From Dinoroseobacter sp049801095 (GTDB lineage Bacteria; Pseudomonadota; Alphaproteobacteria; Rhodobacterales; Rhodobacteraceae), in NCBI RefSeq assembly GCF_049801095.1, contig NZ_JBNAGH010000001.1, forward strand, positions 558,001-622,000: a stretch of 64,000 nt of DNA, read 5' to 3'. Of the stretch, positions 26,162-34,171 are shown in pieces. Every line of letters starts with the position of its first letter. Within the stretch, counting starts at the first letter, position 1. The position numbers and the translations under genes were made by a program. The notes under the pieces are model-generated. The model saw only the letters and a list, made by a program, of their open reading frames with translations, ran no database searches and was not told the DNA's origin.

Positions 26162-26518
26162 TCAGAGGCGCTTGTAGAGCAGGACCAGATCCATCCAGCG
26201 TCCGAACTTGAACCCCACCTCCGGCAGGGTGGCAAGCTCGGTGAAGCCCATATGGCGGTGAAACCGGACCCCTTCGGGGTTCTCGCCGCTCACCCCGGCC
26301 CAGAGCGTGTGGACATCGCGCCCGCGCGCATGGTCCTCCAGGGCAGCCATGAGCCCCCGACCCAGACCGAGCCCCTGCGCCCGCGTGTCGAGCATGATCG
26401 AATGCTCCATGGTGTTGGCGTAACCGAGCCCGGCGCGGAACTGGCCATAGGAGGCAAAGCCCATCACTTCGCCCCCGGCGATGGCCTCCGCATCTGCCGC
26501 TTCGGCGGGACGGATCAC
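26162..26518 (-). CDS. GNAT N-acetyltransferase, internally shortened
   Basis: A 118-residue acetyltransferase related to the phosphinothricin/methionine-sulfoximine acetyltransferase branch. The acetyl-CoA binding region is present (LDTRAQGLGLGRGLMAALEDHA, close to the Q/RxxGxG/A loop), as is the C-terminal VGFKFGRWMDLVLLYK. The N-terminus passes straight from MIRPAEAADAEAIA to GGEVMGFASYGQF. Relatives of about 160 residues have some 40-45 residues between these (helices 1-2 and strand 2), so an in-frame internal deletion is likely and activity is doubtful. GTG start overlaps the VOC stop (GTGA). Confidence 0.75.
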   Translation of the reverse strand: MIRPAEAADAEAIAGGEVMGFASYGQFRAGLGYANTMEHSIMLDTRAQGLGLGRGLMAALEDHARGRDVHTLWAGVSGENPEGVRFHRHMGFTELATLPEVGFKFGRWMDLVLLYKRL

Positions 26519-27129
26519 AGGGTCACCTCACCCTTGGGCGTGCGCAGCGTCGCGCGAAGTGCAGCAGGTCCTTCGATGATCTCAACGAGCGGGCTCTCAA
26601 GCCCGGCCAGCGCCGCGCGCAGCTCCGCCGCTTGCGGGTGCGACACGGTCAGACCGGTCAGGCGCACCCCGACATCGGCAAGTTTCTCGGTCGGATGGCC
26701 ACCGGCCTCCCATGTAATGATGGGTGGTCCAACCCCGTCAAAGGGCAGCGCACCACTTTCGAGCACCGTGAAGCTCCAGCGCAGATCGCCGCGACTGAGC
26801 GCGACGGGCGGCCCGGCATAGGCCGGGCGTGGCGCGCCCTCGGGGGCGGCAACGATCCAGGAATGCAGCCGAGGCAGTCCGTCAAACCGGTCCAGATCAA
26901 ACCAGCGCCTGCGTCCGGGCGGCGCGGCCTCCGGGTCGATGGCGATCACTTCGAGATAGAGATCCGGGCCCAGCGACAGAAGCCGGTTATGGGTACCCAT
27001 GGCCGGATGCTGCCCGCCCGGGGCAAGCGGCACGCCAAGTCGCTCCTCGAGCCAGGCAACACCGTCCTCGAGCCGCGTGGCGGCAATGGCGATATGGTCG
27101 AAACGCAGGACCGGGTCAGGTCCGCTCAT
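26515..27129 (-). CDS. VOC-superfamily (glyoxalase-like) protein
   Basis: A 204-residue protein with a glyoxalase-like fold. RFDHIAIAATRLEDGVAWLEERLGVPL is a typical first VOC module with the metal-ligand histidine, followed by GTHNRLLSLGPDLYLEVIAIDPEA. The second half matches the Glyoxalase_3-like pattern (PIITWEAGGHPTEKLAD). Substrate unknown. The ATG at 27129 overlaps the last 14 bases of mrpG, so this gene is a translationally coupled tail of the mrp operon, although a functional link to Na+/H+ exchange is not evident. Confidence 0.82.
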   Translation of the reverse strand: MSGPDPVLRFDHIAIAATRLEDGVAWLEERLGVPLAPGGQHPAMGTHNRLLSLGPDLYLEVIAIDPEAAPPGRRRWFDLDRFDGLPRLHSWIVAAPEGAPRPAYAGPPVALSRGDLRWSFTVLESGALPFDGVGPPIITWEAGGHPTEKLADVGVRLTGLTVSHPQAAELRAALAGLESPLVEIIEGPAALRATLRTPKGEVTL

Positions 27130-27463
27130 TCTCGCAGGTGAAGTTGTCACGGTTGATATCGTCGTCTTTCTGGCCCCAAAGCGGCACGCGCGACTGGAAG
27201 GCCGCCCGGGCGATCACATGCGCGCCGATGGGCGCAGTGAACAGCAGGAAGAGGATGATCGCAATCTCCTTCGCCATGCCCTCGGCATCCACGGTCAGGG
27301 CCGCGGCGGCGGCGATCATCCCGACCCCCAGCGTGCCCGCCTTGGTGGAGGCATGCATACGGATATAGACATCCTGCATCCGCACCACACCGAGGGCGGC
27401 GATGAAGGTGAAGAACCCGCCACAGAGCAGCAGCGTCCCCGCGATCCAGTCAATGGCTGTCAT
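27116..27463 (-). CDS. mrpG: Mrp Na+/H+ antiporter subunit G
   Basis: A 115-residue membrane protein with three helices. It shows the MnhG/PhaG signature around GGFFTFIAALGVVRMQDVYIRMHASTKAGTLG. It is the last mrp subunit gene, overlapping mrpF by four bases (ATGA) and the downstream VOC gene by 14. The subunit is part of the multi-protein antiporter complex that exports Na+ in exchange for protons. Confidence 0.93.
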   Translation of the reverse strand: MTAIDWIAGTLLLCGGFFTFIAALGVVRMQDVYIRMHASTKAGTLGVGMIAAAAALTVDAEGMAKEIAIILFLLFTAPIGAHVIARAAFQSRVPLWGQKDDDINRDNFTCENERT

Positions 27464-27822
27464 CTGTGGTCCTCCTTGCCCGGGGCAACGTCCGGTTGCC
27501 CGTTCTTGTAGTTCCGGCCCGAGCGCAGCACGAAGCGCGCGAGCGCCACCGTGCCCAGAAAGGCCACCAGCGCCAGCACCAGGGCCGCGTCGAGATAGGC
27601 CTCAACCTCGCTCGACAGGGCAAAGAGCGTCAGCATCGCCACCAGCAGGATCGAGATCAGGTCCAGCGCCACCACCCGGTCCGGCAGGGTCGGCCCCCGC
27701 AGCAGCCGAATGGTCGACAGCACCAGCGCCGCCGTCACCAGCACGAAGGTCAGCAGCACCGCGACCCCCAACGGGCCAGTCTGGCGCGTCTCCAGCAGCA
27801 GATTGCCCAGCAGATCAAGCAT
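27460..27822 (-). CDS. mrpF: Mrp Na+/H+ antiporter subunit F
   Basis: A 120-residue membrane protein with three helices. The conserved segment RLLRGPTLPDRVVALDLI with the buried Asp pair, followed by LDAALVLALVAFLGTVALARF, identifies MnhF/PhaF. It overlaps mrpE by eight bases and mrpG by four, so tight translational coupling is expected. Its charged C-terminal tail is short. Confidence 0.93.
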   Translation of the reverse strand: MLDLLGNLLLETRQTGPLGVAVLLTFVLVTAALVLSTIRLLRGPTLPDRVVALDLISILLVAMLTLFALSSEVEAYLDAALVLALVAFLGTVALARFVLRSGRNYKNGQPDVAPGKEDHR

Positions 27823-28168
27823 GATGGGTCCCCCGTGTCGCCCGCAGCACCCGGCGTTCGATCCCGTGTTTCATGGCGGCAATCTCCCCCTCGGGATCCT
27901 CGGCCCCGAACATCGAATGCACCAGCAGTTCGGAGCGATCCGCGCTCAGATCGATCGACAGGGTGCCCGGCGTCAGCGAAATGATATTGGCGGTCAGCAT
28001 TAGTTCCATATCCGTCTTGGCATCGAGCGGCACCACGATCAGCCGGGGCCGCGCCTTCATATCCGGCGTGATCACGTCCCAGGCGACCCGGAGGCTCGAG
28101 ACAAAGAGCTCCTTGATGAAAAAGACAAAAAGGTTGAGCGAGTAGTAGAGCCTCAGCACCGGTTTCAT
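27815..28168 (-). CDS. mrpE: Mrp Na+/H+ antiporter subunit E, short form
   Basis: A 117-residue subunit. The region KARPRLIVVPLDAKTDMELMLTANIISLTPGTLSIDLS is the MnhE core. The protein starts at the ATG overlapping the mrpD stop and has only one hydrophobic helix, against about 160 residues and extra N-terminal helices in Bacillus or Staphylococcus MrpE. Short forms occur in other proteobacteria, so I read this as a subfamily feature and not as truncation. Confidence 0.9.
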   Translation of the reverse strand: MKPVLRLYYSLNLFVFFIKELFVSSLRVAWDVITPDMKARPRLIVVPLDAKTDMELMLTANIISLTPGTLSIDLSADRSELLVHSMFGAEDPEGEIAAMKHGIERRVLRATRGTHHA

Positions 28169-29700
28169 TCGGACACCTCCGCCAGTTGCAGCGCGGCCCG
28201 CTCGGCCCGGGCGGTCTCGGCGACCTCAGGGCCCAGAACGACCTCCACATAGGCGAGCGGGTCGAGCAATGTGACCGCTGCCTGCTCGGCCACCGCATAG
28301 AGCGGCCCGGCCCCGAGCCCGATGATCACGGTCATCACCGCCAGCACCGCGATGGGACCGATCATCGTGCGCGGCATGGCCTGGGCGAGGTTGTGCTTGG
28401 GATCCGGGTGATCCTTCCAGAAGGCCGCGAGCCAGATCTTGGTCATCGAGAAGAGCGTGATCAGCCCGACCGCGAGGGCCGCGAGCGCCACCCACCAGTC
28501 CTGCGCCTCCAGCGTCGCCTGCACGATGATGAACTTCGCCCAGAAGCCCGAGAGCGGCGGGATCCCCGCAAGGCTCAGGGCCGGGATCAGGAACAGCACC
28601 GCGAGGAAGGGCGAGGCCTTCAGCAGGCCGCCGATCTTGTCGAGATCCTCGGACCCGGCCTTCAGCTTGATCAGGCCCGCCACGAAGAAGAGGTTCGCCT
28701 TCACGATGATATGGTGAAACAGGTAGAAGATCGCGCCGATGATCGCCAAGGGCGTGAAGAGGGCAAGACCGAGCACCATGTAGCCGATCTGGCTGATGAT
28801 GTGGAAGGACAGGATCCGCCGCACATCGTTCTGCGCCGCCGCGCCGAGCACACCGATCACCATGGTCAGCACCGCGCCGATCAGCAGGATCGGCTGCACG
28901 AAGCCGCCACCGCCATCATAGACCACCGTGAACACCCGCAGGAGCGCATAGACCCCGACCTTGGTCAGCAGCGCCGCGAAGAGCGCCGAGGTCGCAAAGG
29001 CCGGCGTGTGATACGAGGCGGGCAACCAGGCAAAAACCGGGAACATCGCGGCCTTGGCGCCAAAGGCAAAGAGCAGCAGTGCCGCCGAGGCGAGCACGGC
29101 GGTTTCCGACTGCCGCTCCGCCAGCACGAGGTGCAGGTCCGCCATGTTCAGCGTTCCGGCAGCGCCATAGAGGATCCCGACGCCGGTCAGAAAGGCCAGC
29201 GTCGCCACGAGGTTCAGCCCGACATATTTCACCGCTGCATCGATCTGATCCCGGCGCCCGCCGATCACCAGCAGCCCGAAGGACGCGATCAGCATCACCT
29301 CGAACCAGACATAGAGGTTGAAGATATCCCCGGTCAGGAACGCGCCACAGACACCGAGGAGCAGCGCATGGCTCAGCGGGTGGAACCCAACCCGGCGCTC
29401 GTCATCGGTCACGTCGAACTGGCTGTAGACGATGACCGCAACGCCGACGATCCCGGCAATGACCACCATGGCCGCCGAGAGGATATCGGCAAAGAGCGTG
29501 ATGCCGAACGGTGCCTCCCACCCGCCCATCTGGGCTGAGATCGGGCCGCCGCTGAGCACCGCTTGGAGCAGGGCAAGCCCCGAAATCAGGAGCGCTACCG
29601 CCCCCAGCAGCGAGACCGCATTCGCGCCGCCGCGGTTGCGCAGAAGGAGGGTGAGGATCGCCGTGATCATCGGGATCGCGATGGGCCAGACGAGGATCAT
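28165..29700 (-). CDS. mrpD: Mrp Na+/H+ antiporter subunit D
   Basis: A 511-residue multi-spanning subunit homologous to NuoM/N of respiratory complex I. Typical sequences include WFEVMLIASFGLLVIGG, FAWLPASYHTPAFATSALFAALLTKVGVYALLR, and YLFHHIIVKANLFFVAG with the conserved lysines and histidines of the proton path. The long C-terminal part is intact. Its start overlaps the mrpC stop (ATGA). Confidence 0.95.
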   Translation of the reverse strand: MILVWPIAIPMITAILTLLLRNRGGANAVSLLGAVALLISGLALLQAVLSGGPISAQMGGWEAPFGITLFADILSAAMVVIAGIVGVAVIVYSQFDVTDDERRVGFHPLSHALLLGVCGAFLTGDIFNLYVWFEVMLIASFGLLVIGGRRDQIDAAVKYVGLNLVATLAFLTGVGILYGAAGTLNMADLHLVLAERQSETAVLASAALLLFAFGAKAAMFPVFAWLPASYHTPAFATSALFAALLTKVGVYALLRVFTVVYDGGGGFVQPILLIGAVLTMVIGVLGAAAQNDVRRILSFHIISQIGYMVLGLALFTPLAIIGAIFYLFHHIIVKANLFFVAGLIKLKAGSEDLDKIGGLLKASPFLAVLFLIPALSLAGIPPLSGFWAKFIIVQATLEAQDWWVALAALAVGLITLFSMTKIWLAAFWKDHPDPKHNLAQAMPRTMIGPIAVLAVMTVIIGLGAGPLYAVAEQAAVTLLDPLAYVEVVLGPEVAETARAERAALQLAEVSE

Positions 29701-30101
29701 TCTGCGGCCTCCAGACGCGGTGCGCTCGGCGCGGAGACTGTTTTGGGCGGATCCAGTGGCTCACAAGCGCGCATGGCATCCATCTCGACCGTGCCGAGGC
29801 TTTGCCAGGCCCGGAATGCCAGAGCGAGGGCAAAGGCGAGCAGGCCGAAGCCGATCACGATGGCCGTCAGGATCAGCGCCTGCGGCAGGGCATTGGCGGC
29901 CCCGGCCACAGCCTCGGTCGAGCCCTCGGGCACAAAGGGCGGCGTGGCATAGGTCATGCGGCCAGCGGCGAAGATGCCGAGATTGGCGGCGTTGGAGAGC
30001 AGCACGAGGCCAAAGAGGAAGCGGATAAGCTGCCCGCTCATCATGAGGTATGCGCCCCCGGCGACGAGAAAGCCCACAAGGGCTGCGATCACGATCTCCA
30101 T
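29697..30101 (-). CDS. mrpC: Mrp Na+/H+ antiporter subunit C
   Basis: A 134-residue NuoK-like subunit with three membrane helices. Conserved features are GAYLMMSGQLIRFLFGLVLLSNAANLGIF and ALPQALILTAIVIGFGLLAFALAL. It overlaps mrpB by one base and mrpD by four. Confidence 0.93.
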   Translation of the reverse strand: MEIVIAALVGFLVAGGAYLMMSGQLIRFLFGLVLLSNAANLGIFAAGRMTYATPPFVPEGSTEAVAGAANALPQALILTAIVIGFGLLAFALALAFRAWQSLGTVEMDAMRACEPLDPPKTVSAPSAPRLEAAE

Positions 30102-30553
30102 CAGCGCGCCTCCTCATCCTGCTCGGAGAAGACCGCGTCCTCGAGCGAGAAGAGCACGGCACAGACCGCGCCCAGCACGGTCACGAAGACGCCCGTATCA
30201 AAGAGCAGGATCGAGCCGACCGGCCAGCCTTGCGTGCCTTCGCCCGGCACGTAGCCGTAAAAAGGCCAGACCCCCTGCAGGAAGGCGCCGCCCACGGCCG
30301 CGCCCCAGAGCCCGCCTGCCACGGACATCGCAAGCCCGAGCCCGGCCAGGGACAGCGCGTCGATGCGCAGGAAGCTGCGCGCCTTCTCGACCCCTTCGGC
30401 CAGCGCATAAAGCGCCACGGCGATCACCGCCATGAGGCCACCGATGAAGCCACCGCCCGGCGCGTTATGCCCACGCCACAGGATCAAAAGCGAGATCAGC
30501 AGGAACAACGGGACCAACACCCGCGTCGCAGTCTGGAGGATCGTGGAATTCAT
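30101..30553 (-). CDS. mrpB: Mrp Na+/H+ antiporter subunit B
   Basis: A 150-residue subunit with four hydrophobic helices. The motif LILWRGHNAPGGGFIGGLM is the MnhB signature, and GQ-like region KAGRPVGS in other proteins is represented by TQGWPVGSILLFDTGVFVTVLG. It overlaps mrpA by four bases. Confidence 0.93.
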   Translation of the reverse strand: MNSTILQTATRVLVPLFLLISLLILWRGHNAPGGGFIGGLMAVIAVALYALAEGVEKARSFLRIDALSLAGLGLAMSVAGGLWGAAVGGAFLQGVWPFYGYVPGEGTQGWPVGSILLFDTGVFVTVLGAVCAVLFSLEDAVFSEQDEEAR

Positions 30554-32787
30554 TTGTCTACTTTCTTCCGGGCCCGCAGGCCCGCCGTCAGGGCCGCAGC
30601 GGCAGAGATTGCCGCCACCAGAACCACCGCCACCTCGCCCAGCGTGTCGAGCGCGCGGAAGTCCACAAGGATCACGTTCACAACATTCCGGCCCAGCGCC
30701 TCGGGGTAGCTGGCAGCGTTGAAGAACTCGTTGATGCGCGGATCAAAGGGCTGCATCAGCACCGAGGCGACCACGAAAGCCACGCCCAGCCCGAGCGCCG
30801 AGGCGATCATAGCGTCGCCCGCACGGAAATTCCGCTCCTGCGGCATGGTGGGCAGTTTGACCAGTGCGACCGCGAGGATAATCACCACCAGCATCTCCAC
30901 CAGGATCTGCGTGATGGCCACATCAATGGCCGAGTAGAACACGAAGAGGATCGCGACCCCGGCCCCGGTGATCCCGAGCGCGGTCAGACCATAGAGGCGC
31001 GACCCCGTGGTCAGCACCACCGCTGCCGAGACCGCAATTAGCGCGCAGATCACAAGCGGCACGAGGGACAGCCCCTCGACCGGCGGGCTGAACGCATCCC
31101 GCGAGGCGAGATGTGCCCCCCACATCAGAAGCGCCAGCACCGTGAACGCTGTGCGCAGATAGACCGTCATCTTCCCGCCCTGCACCGTCCGCGCGGACCA
31201 GGCCGCGAAGCGCTTGAAGGTTTTCAGCACGAGCTCATAGGCCTCGTTCGCGTCCAGACCGCCGGTGAAATTGGTACTCCGCAAAGAAGCACGCACCTTC
31301 AACCGCCCGTAGTAAAGGGCAAATCCCAGAAGGAAGGTCAGCAGCGACAACATCAGCGGCAGGTTCACCCCATGCCAGATCTTGAGATACACCGCCTCCT
31401 CCCCCGGCAGGATCGACTGTACGACCGGGGTGACGATGGCGCCATCGATCAGGCTCGGGAAGAGACCAAAAGCCAGACCCAGCACCGCCAGAAGCGCAGG
31501 CCCCGCCCAGAGCCAGGGCGACGGATCGGCGGGCCCCTTGGGCGGCGCAATCCGCGCACCGAAGAAGGGCGCGATCGCCACCAGTGCCGCCGCGGCCACC
31601 ATATTCGCGTTGGCCAGCAAGGCCGCGGTGGCCACGAAGAGCGGCTCGGTCTCGACGCCGAGGGCGGCCTCATACATCAGCTCTTTGCCGATGAACCCGA
31701 TGAAGGGCGCGAGCCCCGCCATGGACATCGCCGCCAGAAGCGCGATCACGAAGGTCACCGGCATCTCGCGCCGCAAGCCGCCAAGCTGCGTCGTTTCTCG
31801 CGTGCCGGTCCCCTTGTCGATGAGCCCGACCGTGAGGAAGAGCGCGGCCTTGTAAAGCGCGTGCACGATCAGGAACACCGCGACCGTCATCACCGCATAG
31901 CGCGTGCCACCGCCGAGCATCATGGTGAGCGCGCCAAGCGCCATCACCGTCGTATAGGCGAGCATCAGTTTCAGATCGGTCTGCTTCAGTGCGAGCACCG
32001 AGGTCCAGACCATGGTGATCGCGCCCACAAGGGTCAGCGTCCAGAACCAGACCTCCGTTCCGCCCAGCGCCGGGGTCAGCCGCGCGAGCAGGTAGATCCC
32101 TGCTTTGACCATGGTCGCGGAGTGCAGATAGGCGCTGACCGGCGTCGGCGCGGCCATCGCACCCGGCAGCCAGAAATGGAACGGGAATTGCGCGGATTTC
32201 GTGAAGGCTCCGATGAAAATCAGGATCAGGATCGGGATGTAGAGCACCGACGCCTTGATCAGATCGCCCGCCGCGTTCATCTCGGAAATCCGGAACGTCC
32301 CGGCCTCCGCGCCAAGCAGGATTAGCCCCGCCAGCAGCGCCAGACCGCCCAGCCCGGTGACCAGCAGCGCCTGCAGCGCATTGTCCCGTGCCTTGGTCTT
32401 CTCATGGTCAAACCCGACCAGCAGGAAGGAGGTGATCGTCGTGCCTTCCCAGAAGACAAACAGCGTCACCGCATCATCCGCCAGCACCAGCCCGAGCATC
32501 GAGATCGCGAAAAGCGTCAACAATGTCAGGAGCATGGTGAGCTTCGGATGGCCTTTGAAATAGACCGCCGCGTAGAGGAAAATCAGCGCGCCGATCCCCG
32601 TCACCATCAACGCGAAGAGCAGCGAAAGCCCGTCGATCAGAAAGGCGACCTCGATCCCGAGCCCAGGGATCCAGGGGCGCGACCAGGTGATGACCTCACC
32701 AGCGGCAACCTGAGGAATGAACTGGGCGAACCAGAACGCGATCAGCGCAAGGATCGCAGCGGGAATAAGGGTCAGCAGCCGGGGCAT
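30550..32787 (-). CDS. mrpA: Mrp Na+/H+ antiporter subunit A
   Basis: A 745-residue NuoL-like subunit, first gene of the mrpABCDEFG operon. Key regions: FWEGTTITSFLLVGFDHEK, AQFPFHFWLPGAMAAPTPVSAYLHSATMVKAGIYLLAR, and a C-terminal part containing the MnhB-related helices (GLTALGITGAGVAILFVFYSAIDVAITQILVE) and NVILVDFRALDTLGE. I chose the ATG at 32787 (MPRLL) with AGAAG upstream; longer in-frame starts run into the structured leader. The complex likely gives Na+ and alkali tolerance, in keeping with a marine lifestyle. Confidence 0.94.
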   Translation of the reverse strand: MPRLLTLIPAAILALIAFWFAQFIPQVAAGEVITWSRPWIPGLGIEVAFLIDGLSLLFALMVTGIGALIFLYAAVYFKGHPKLTMLLTLLTLFAISMLGLVLADDAVTLFVFWEGTTITSFLLVGFDHEKTKARDNALQALLVTGLGGLALLAGLILLGAEAGTFRISEMNAAGDLIKASVLYIPILILIFIGAFTKSAQFPFHFWLPGAMAAPTPVSAYLHSATMVKAGIYLLARLTPALGGTEVWFWTLTLVGAITMVWTSVLALKQTDLKLMLAYTTVMALGALTMMLGGGTRYAVMTVAVFLIVHALYKAALFLTVGLIDKGTGTRETTQLGGLRREMPVTFVIALLAAMSMAGLAPFIGFIGKELMYEAALGVETEPLFVATAALLANANMVAAAALVAIAPFFGARIAPPKGPADPSPWLWAGPALLAVLGLAFGLFPSLIDGAIVTPVVQSILPGEEAVYLKIWHGVNLPLMLSLLTFLLGFALYYGRLKVRASLRSTNFTGGLDANEAYELVLKTFKRFAAWSARTVQGGKMTVYLRTAFTVLALLMWGAHLASRDAFSPPVEGLSLVPLVICALIAVSAAVVLTTGSRLYGLTALGITGAGVAILFVFYSAIDVAITQILVEMLVVIILAVALVKLPTMPQERNFRAGDAMIASALGLGVAFVVASVLMQPFDPRINEFFNAASYPEALGRNVVNVILVDFRALDTLGEVAVVLVAAISAAAALTAGLRARKKVDK

Positions 32788-32807
32788 GGGCACACTTCTG
32801 TATTGGG

Positions 32808-32930
32808 GGCGCGCAAGCGCGCCTCGTCTTCGTTCACCTAGCGGTGGAGGCTTCGGGGGCAATCTTGAATTAAAGAGGGTCGCGCCACGGCCCCGGATGT
32901 AGCGCGACCCTCAGCCGTCCAGAGGACGGC
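32808..32930 (-). promoter_or_regulatory. Structured mrpA leader with three hairpins
   Basis: On the minus strand, in transcript order: a 7-bp stem with 3-base loop (32924-32930/32914-32920), a 10-bp stem with 16-base loop (32902-32911/32876-32885) followed by TCTTTAATT, and a 7-bp stem (32817-32823/32808-32814) 21 bases before the mrpA ATG. The middle hairpin with its T-rich tail could be an attenuator or the end of a short leader RNA. Confidence 0.5.
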
Positions 32931-33113
32931 ACAGGCCTAGAAGTCGATGAGATCAACTCCTGGTCGTGGCCCGTATAAGCGGCCCCTACTCCTGCCCGAC
33001 ATGAGGAAACATGAAGGACGTGGGCAAGATCGGCGCCTCCCGTGGCATAGTGCCTTCGATGAGTTTGATATGAGGTCGTCGTTGAATTTAAAAACCCAAT
33101 GGGTTAATAAATT

Positions 33114-33134
33114 TTGATAGTTTATTCCTATCAA
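33114..33134 (+). promoter_or_regulatory. OxyR-type dyad in front of the OxyR-like gene
   Basis: TTGATAG-TTTATTC-CTATCAA: perfect 7-base arms with a 7-base spacer. Its core ATAG-N7-CTAT is the half-site layout known for OxyR. It ends 17 bases before the start codon, so autoregulation is the simple reading. No clear second half-site was found beside it. Confidence 0.6.
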
Positions 33135-33151
33135 ACTCCGGAAGGTGAACT

Positions 33152-34081
33152 TTGGCCACGCCCACCCTGAAACAGCTGCAATTTCTGGTCGCCATTGACG
33201 AGACCGCGCATTTCAGACGCGCGGCGGAGCGGGTCGGGGTGACCCAACCCTCGCTGAGCGCGCAGATCCAGAACCTTGAACTTGCGCTCGGCGTGGCGCT
33301 GGTCGAGCGCGGGCGCGGCGGGGTGCGATTGACCCAGGTGGGGCGCGAGGTTGTTACGCGCGCGCGAGGGATTCTCGATGATGTTCAGAGCCTTGTGGAC
33401 TTCGCGGGTGCTGCCCGCGACGGGGTGGTCGGGACCATCCGGCTGGGGGCGAAGGCGACGCTCGGCCCCTATCTGCTCCCCCATGTGGTCGGCGCGCTCC
33501 ATGCCCGGCATCCGGATCTGCGGATCTATATCCGCGAGGACGCGCCCCGGGTGTTGGAGCAGGATCTTGCCCGCGGTGAGCATGACGTGATCCTTACCCA
33601 GCTCCCCGTGACCGGGGCGGACTACACGACGGCACGGCTTTTCCGTGAGCCGCTGATGCTGGCCCTGCCCGCGGATCATCATTTGATCTCGCGGGACAAC
33701 CTCCGCCCCGAGGATCTGGCGGGGGAGCAAGTTCTGAGCCTCAGCCCGGCCTATCACCTTCATGACCAGATCACTGCGATCTGCCAGCAGACCGGCGCGC
33801 TTCTGGCGCGGGACTATGAGGGCACCTCGCTCGATGCCCTGCGGCAGATGGTGGGGATGGGCATGGGGATCACCTTCCTCCCCGCGCTCTATGTGAGCTC
33901 CGAGATCGAAGGGCGCGGCGCCGAAGTGGTGGTCCGACGCCTGAAAGGCGTGCGCATGATGCGCTCCGTAGGCATGGTCTGGCGGCGCCGCGCCGGGCGC
34001 GATGCCGCCTATCTGCAAATCGCGGATGTGATCCGCGATGTGGTGCGCAAGAGCTGGCCGGAACTGACCCTCGAAAGCTGA
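33152..34081 (+). CDS. OxyR-like LysR regulator lacking the peroxidatic cysteine
   Basis: A 309-residue LysR-type regulator. The N-terminal helix-turn-helix is TLKQLQFLVAIDETAHFRRAAERVGVTQPSLSAQIQNLE. The effector domain is OxyR-like (LLMLALPADHH-type region, GTSLDALRQMVGMGMGITFLPALY). Where E. coli OxyR has HCLRDQ with C199, this protein has YHLHDQ (H202 at that position), while the C208 equivalent, C211 in ITAICQQTG, is kept. It therefore cannot form the classical disulfide. The start is TTG at 33152, supported by GAAGG five to eight bases upstream. Confidence 0.85.
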   Translation: MATPTLKQLQFLVAIDETAHFRRAAERVGVTQPSLSAQIQNLELALGVALVERGRGGVRLTQVGREVVTRARGILDDVQSLVDFAGAARDGVVGTIRLGAKATLGPYLLPHVVGALHARHPDLRIYIREDAPRVLEQDLARGEHDVILTQLPVTGADYTTARLFREPLMLALPADHHLISRDNLRPEDLAGEQVLSLSPAYHLHDQITAICQQTGALLARDYEGTSLDALRQMVGMGMGITFLPALYVSSEIEGRGAEVVVRRLKGVRMMRSVGMVWRRRAGRDAAYLQIADVIRDVVRKSWPELTLES

Positions 34082-34110
34082 GACGCCGGTCTCACTCGAC
34101 GCGGGTCATC

Positions 34111-34132
34111 CCGAGGCGGCATGCCGCCTCGG
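34111..34132. terminator. Palindrome between convergent genes
   Basis: Perfect 22-base palindrome (34111-34120 with 34123-34132 around AT) between the 3' ends of the OxyR-like gene and the methylmalonyl-CoA mutase gene. A likely bidirectional terminator without a strong T run. Confidence 0.6.
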
Positions 34133-34171
34133 CCACCGGTGCCCATGGGACCAAATCGGCCCCGCCGCGGA

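Larger units (their letters stand above)
32788..33151. other. Divergent intergenic region mrpA / OxyR-like gene
   Basis: 364 bases with no supported protein. The part next to mrpA holds three hairpins (separate entry). The part next to the regulator gene is AT-rich and holds an OxyR-type dyad (separate entry) and the inverted repeat AACCC-AA-TGGGTT near 33093-33105. Confidence 0.4.

Noticed and set aside
32937..33134. 65-residue minus-strand frame in the mrpA/OxyR-like interval
   Set aside because: It overlaps the OxyR-type dyad and has no conserved features.
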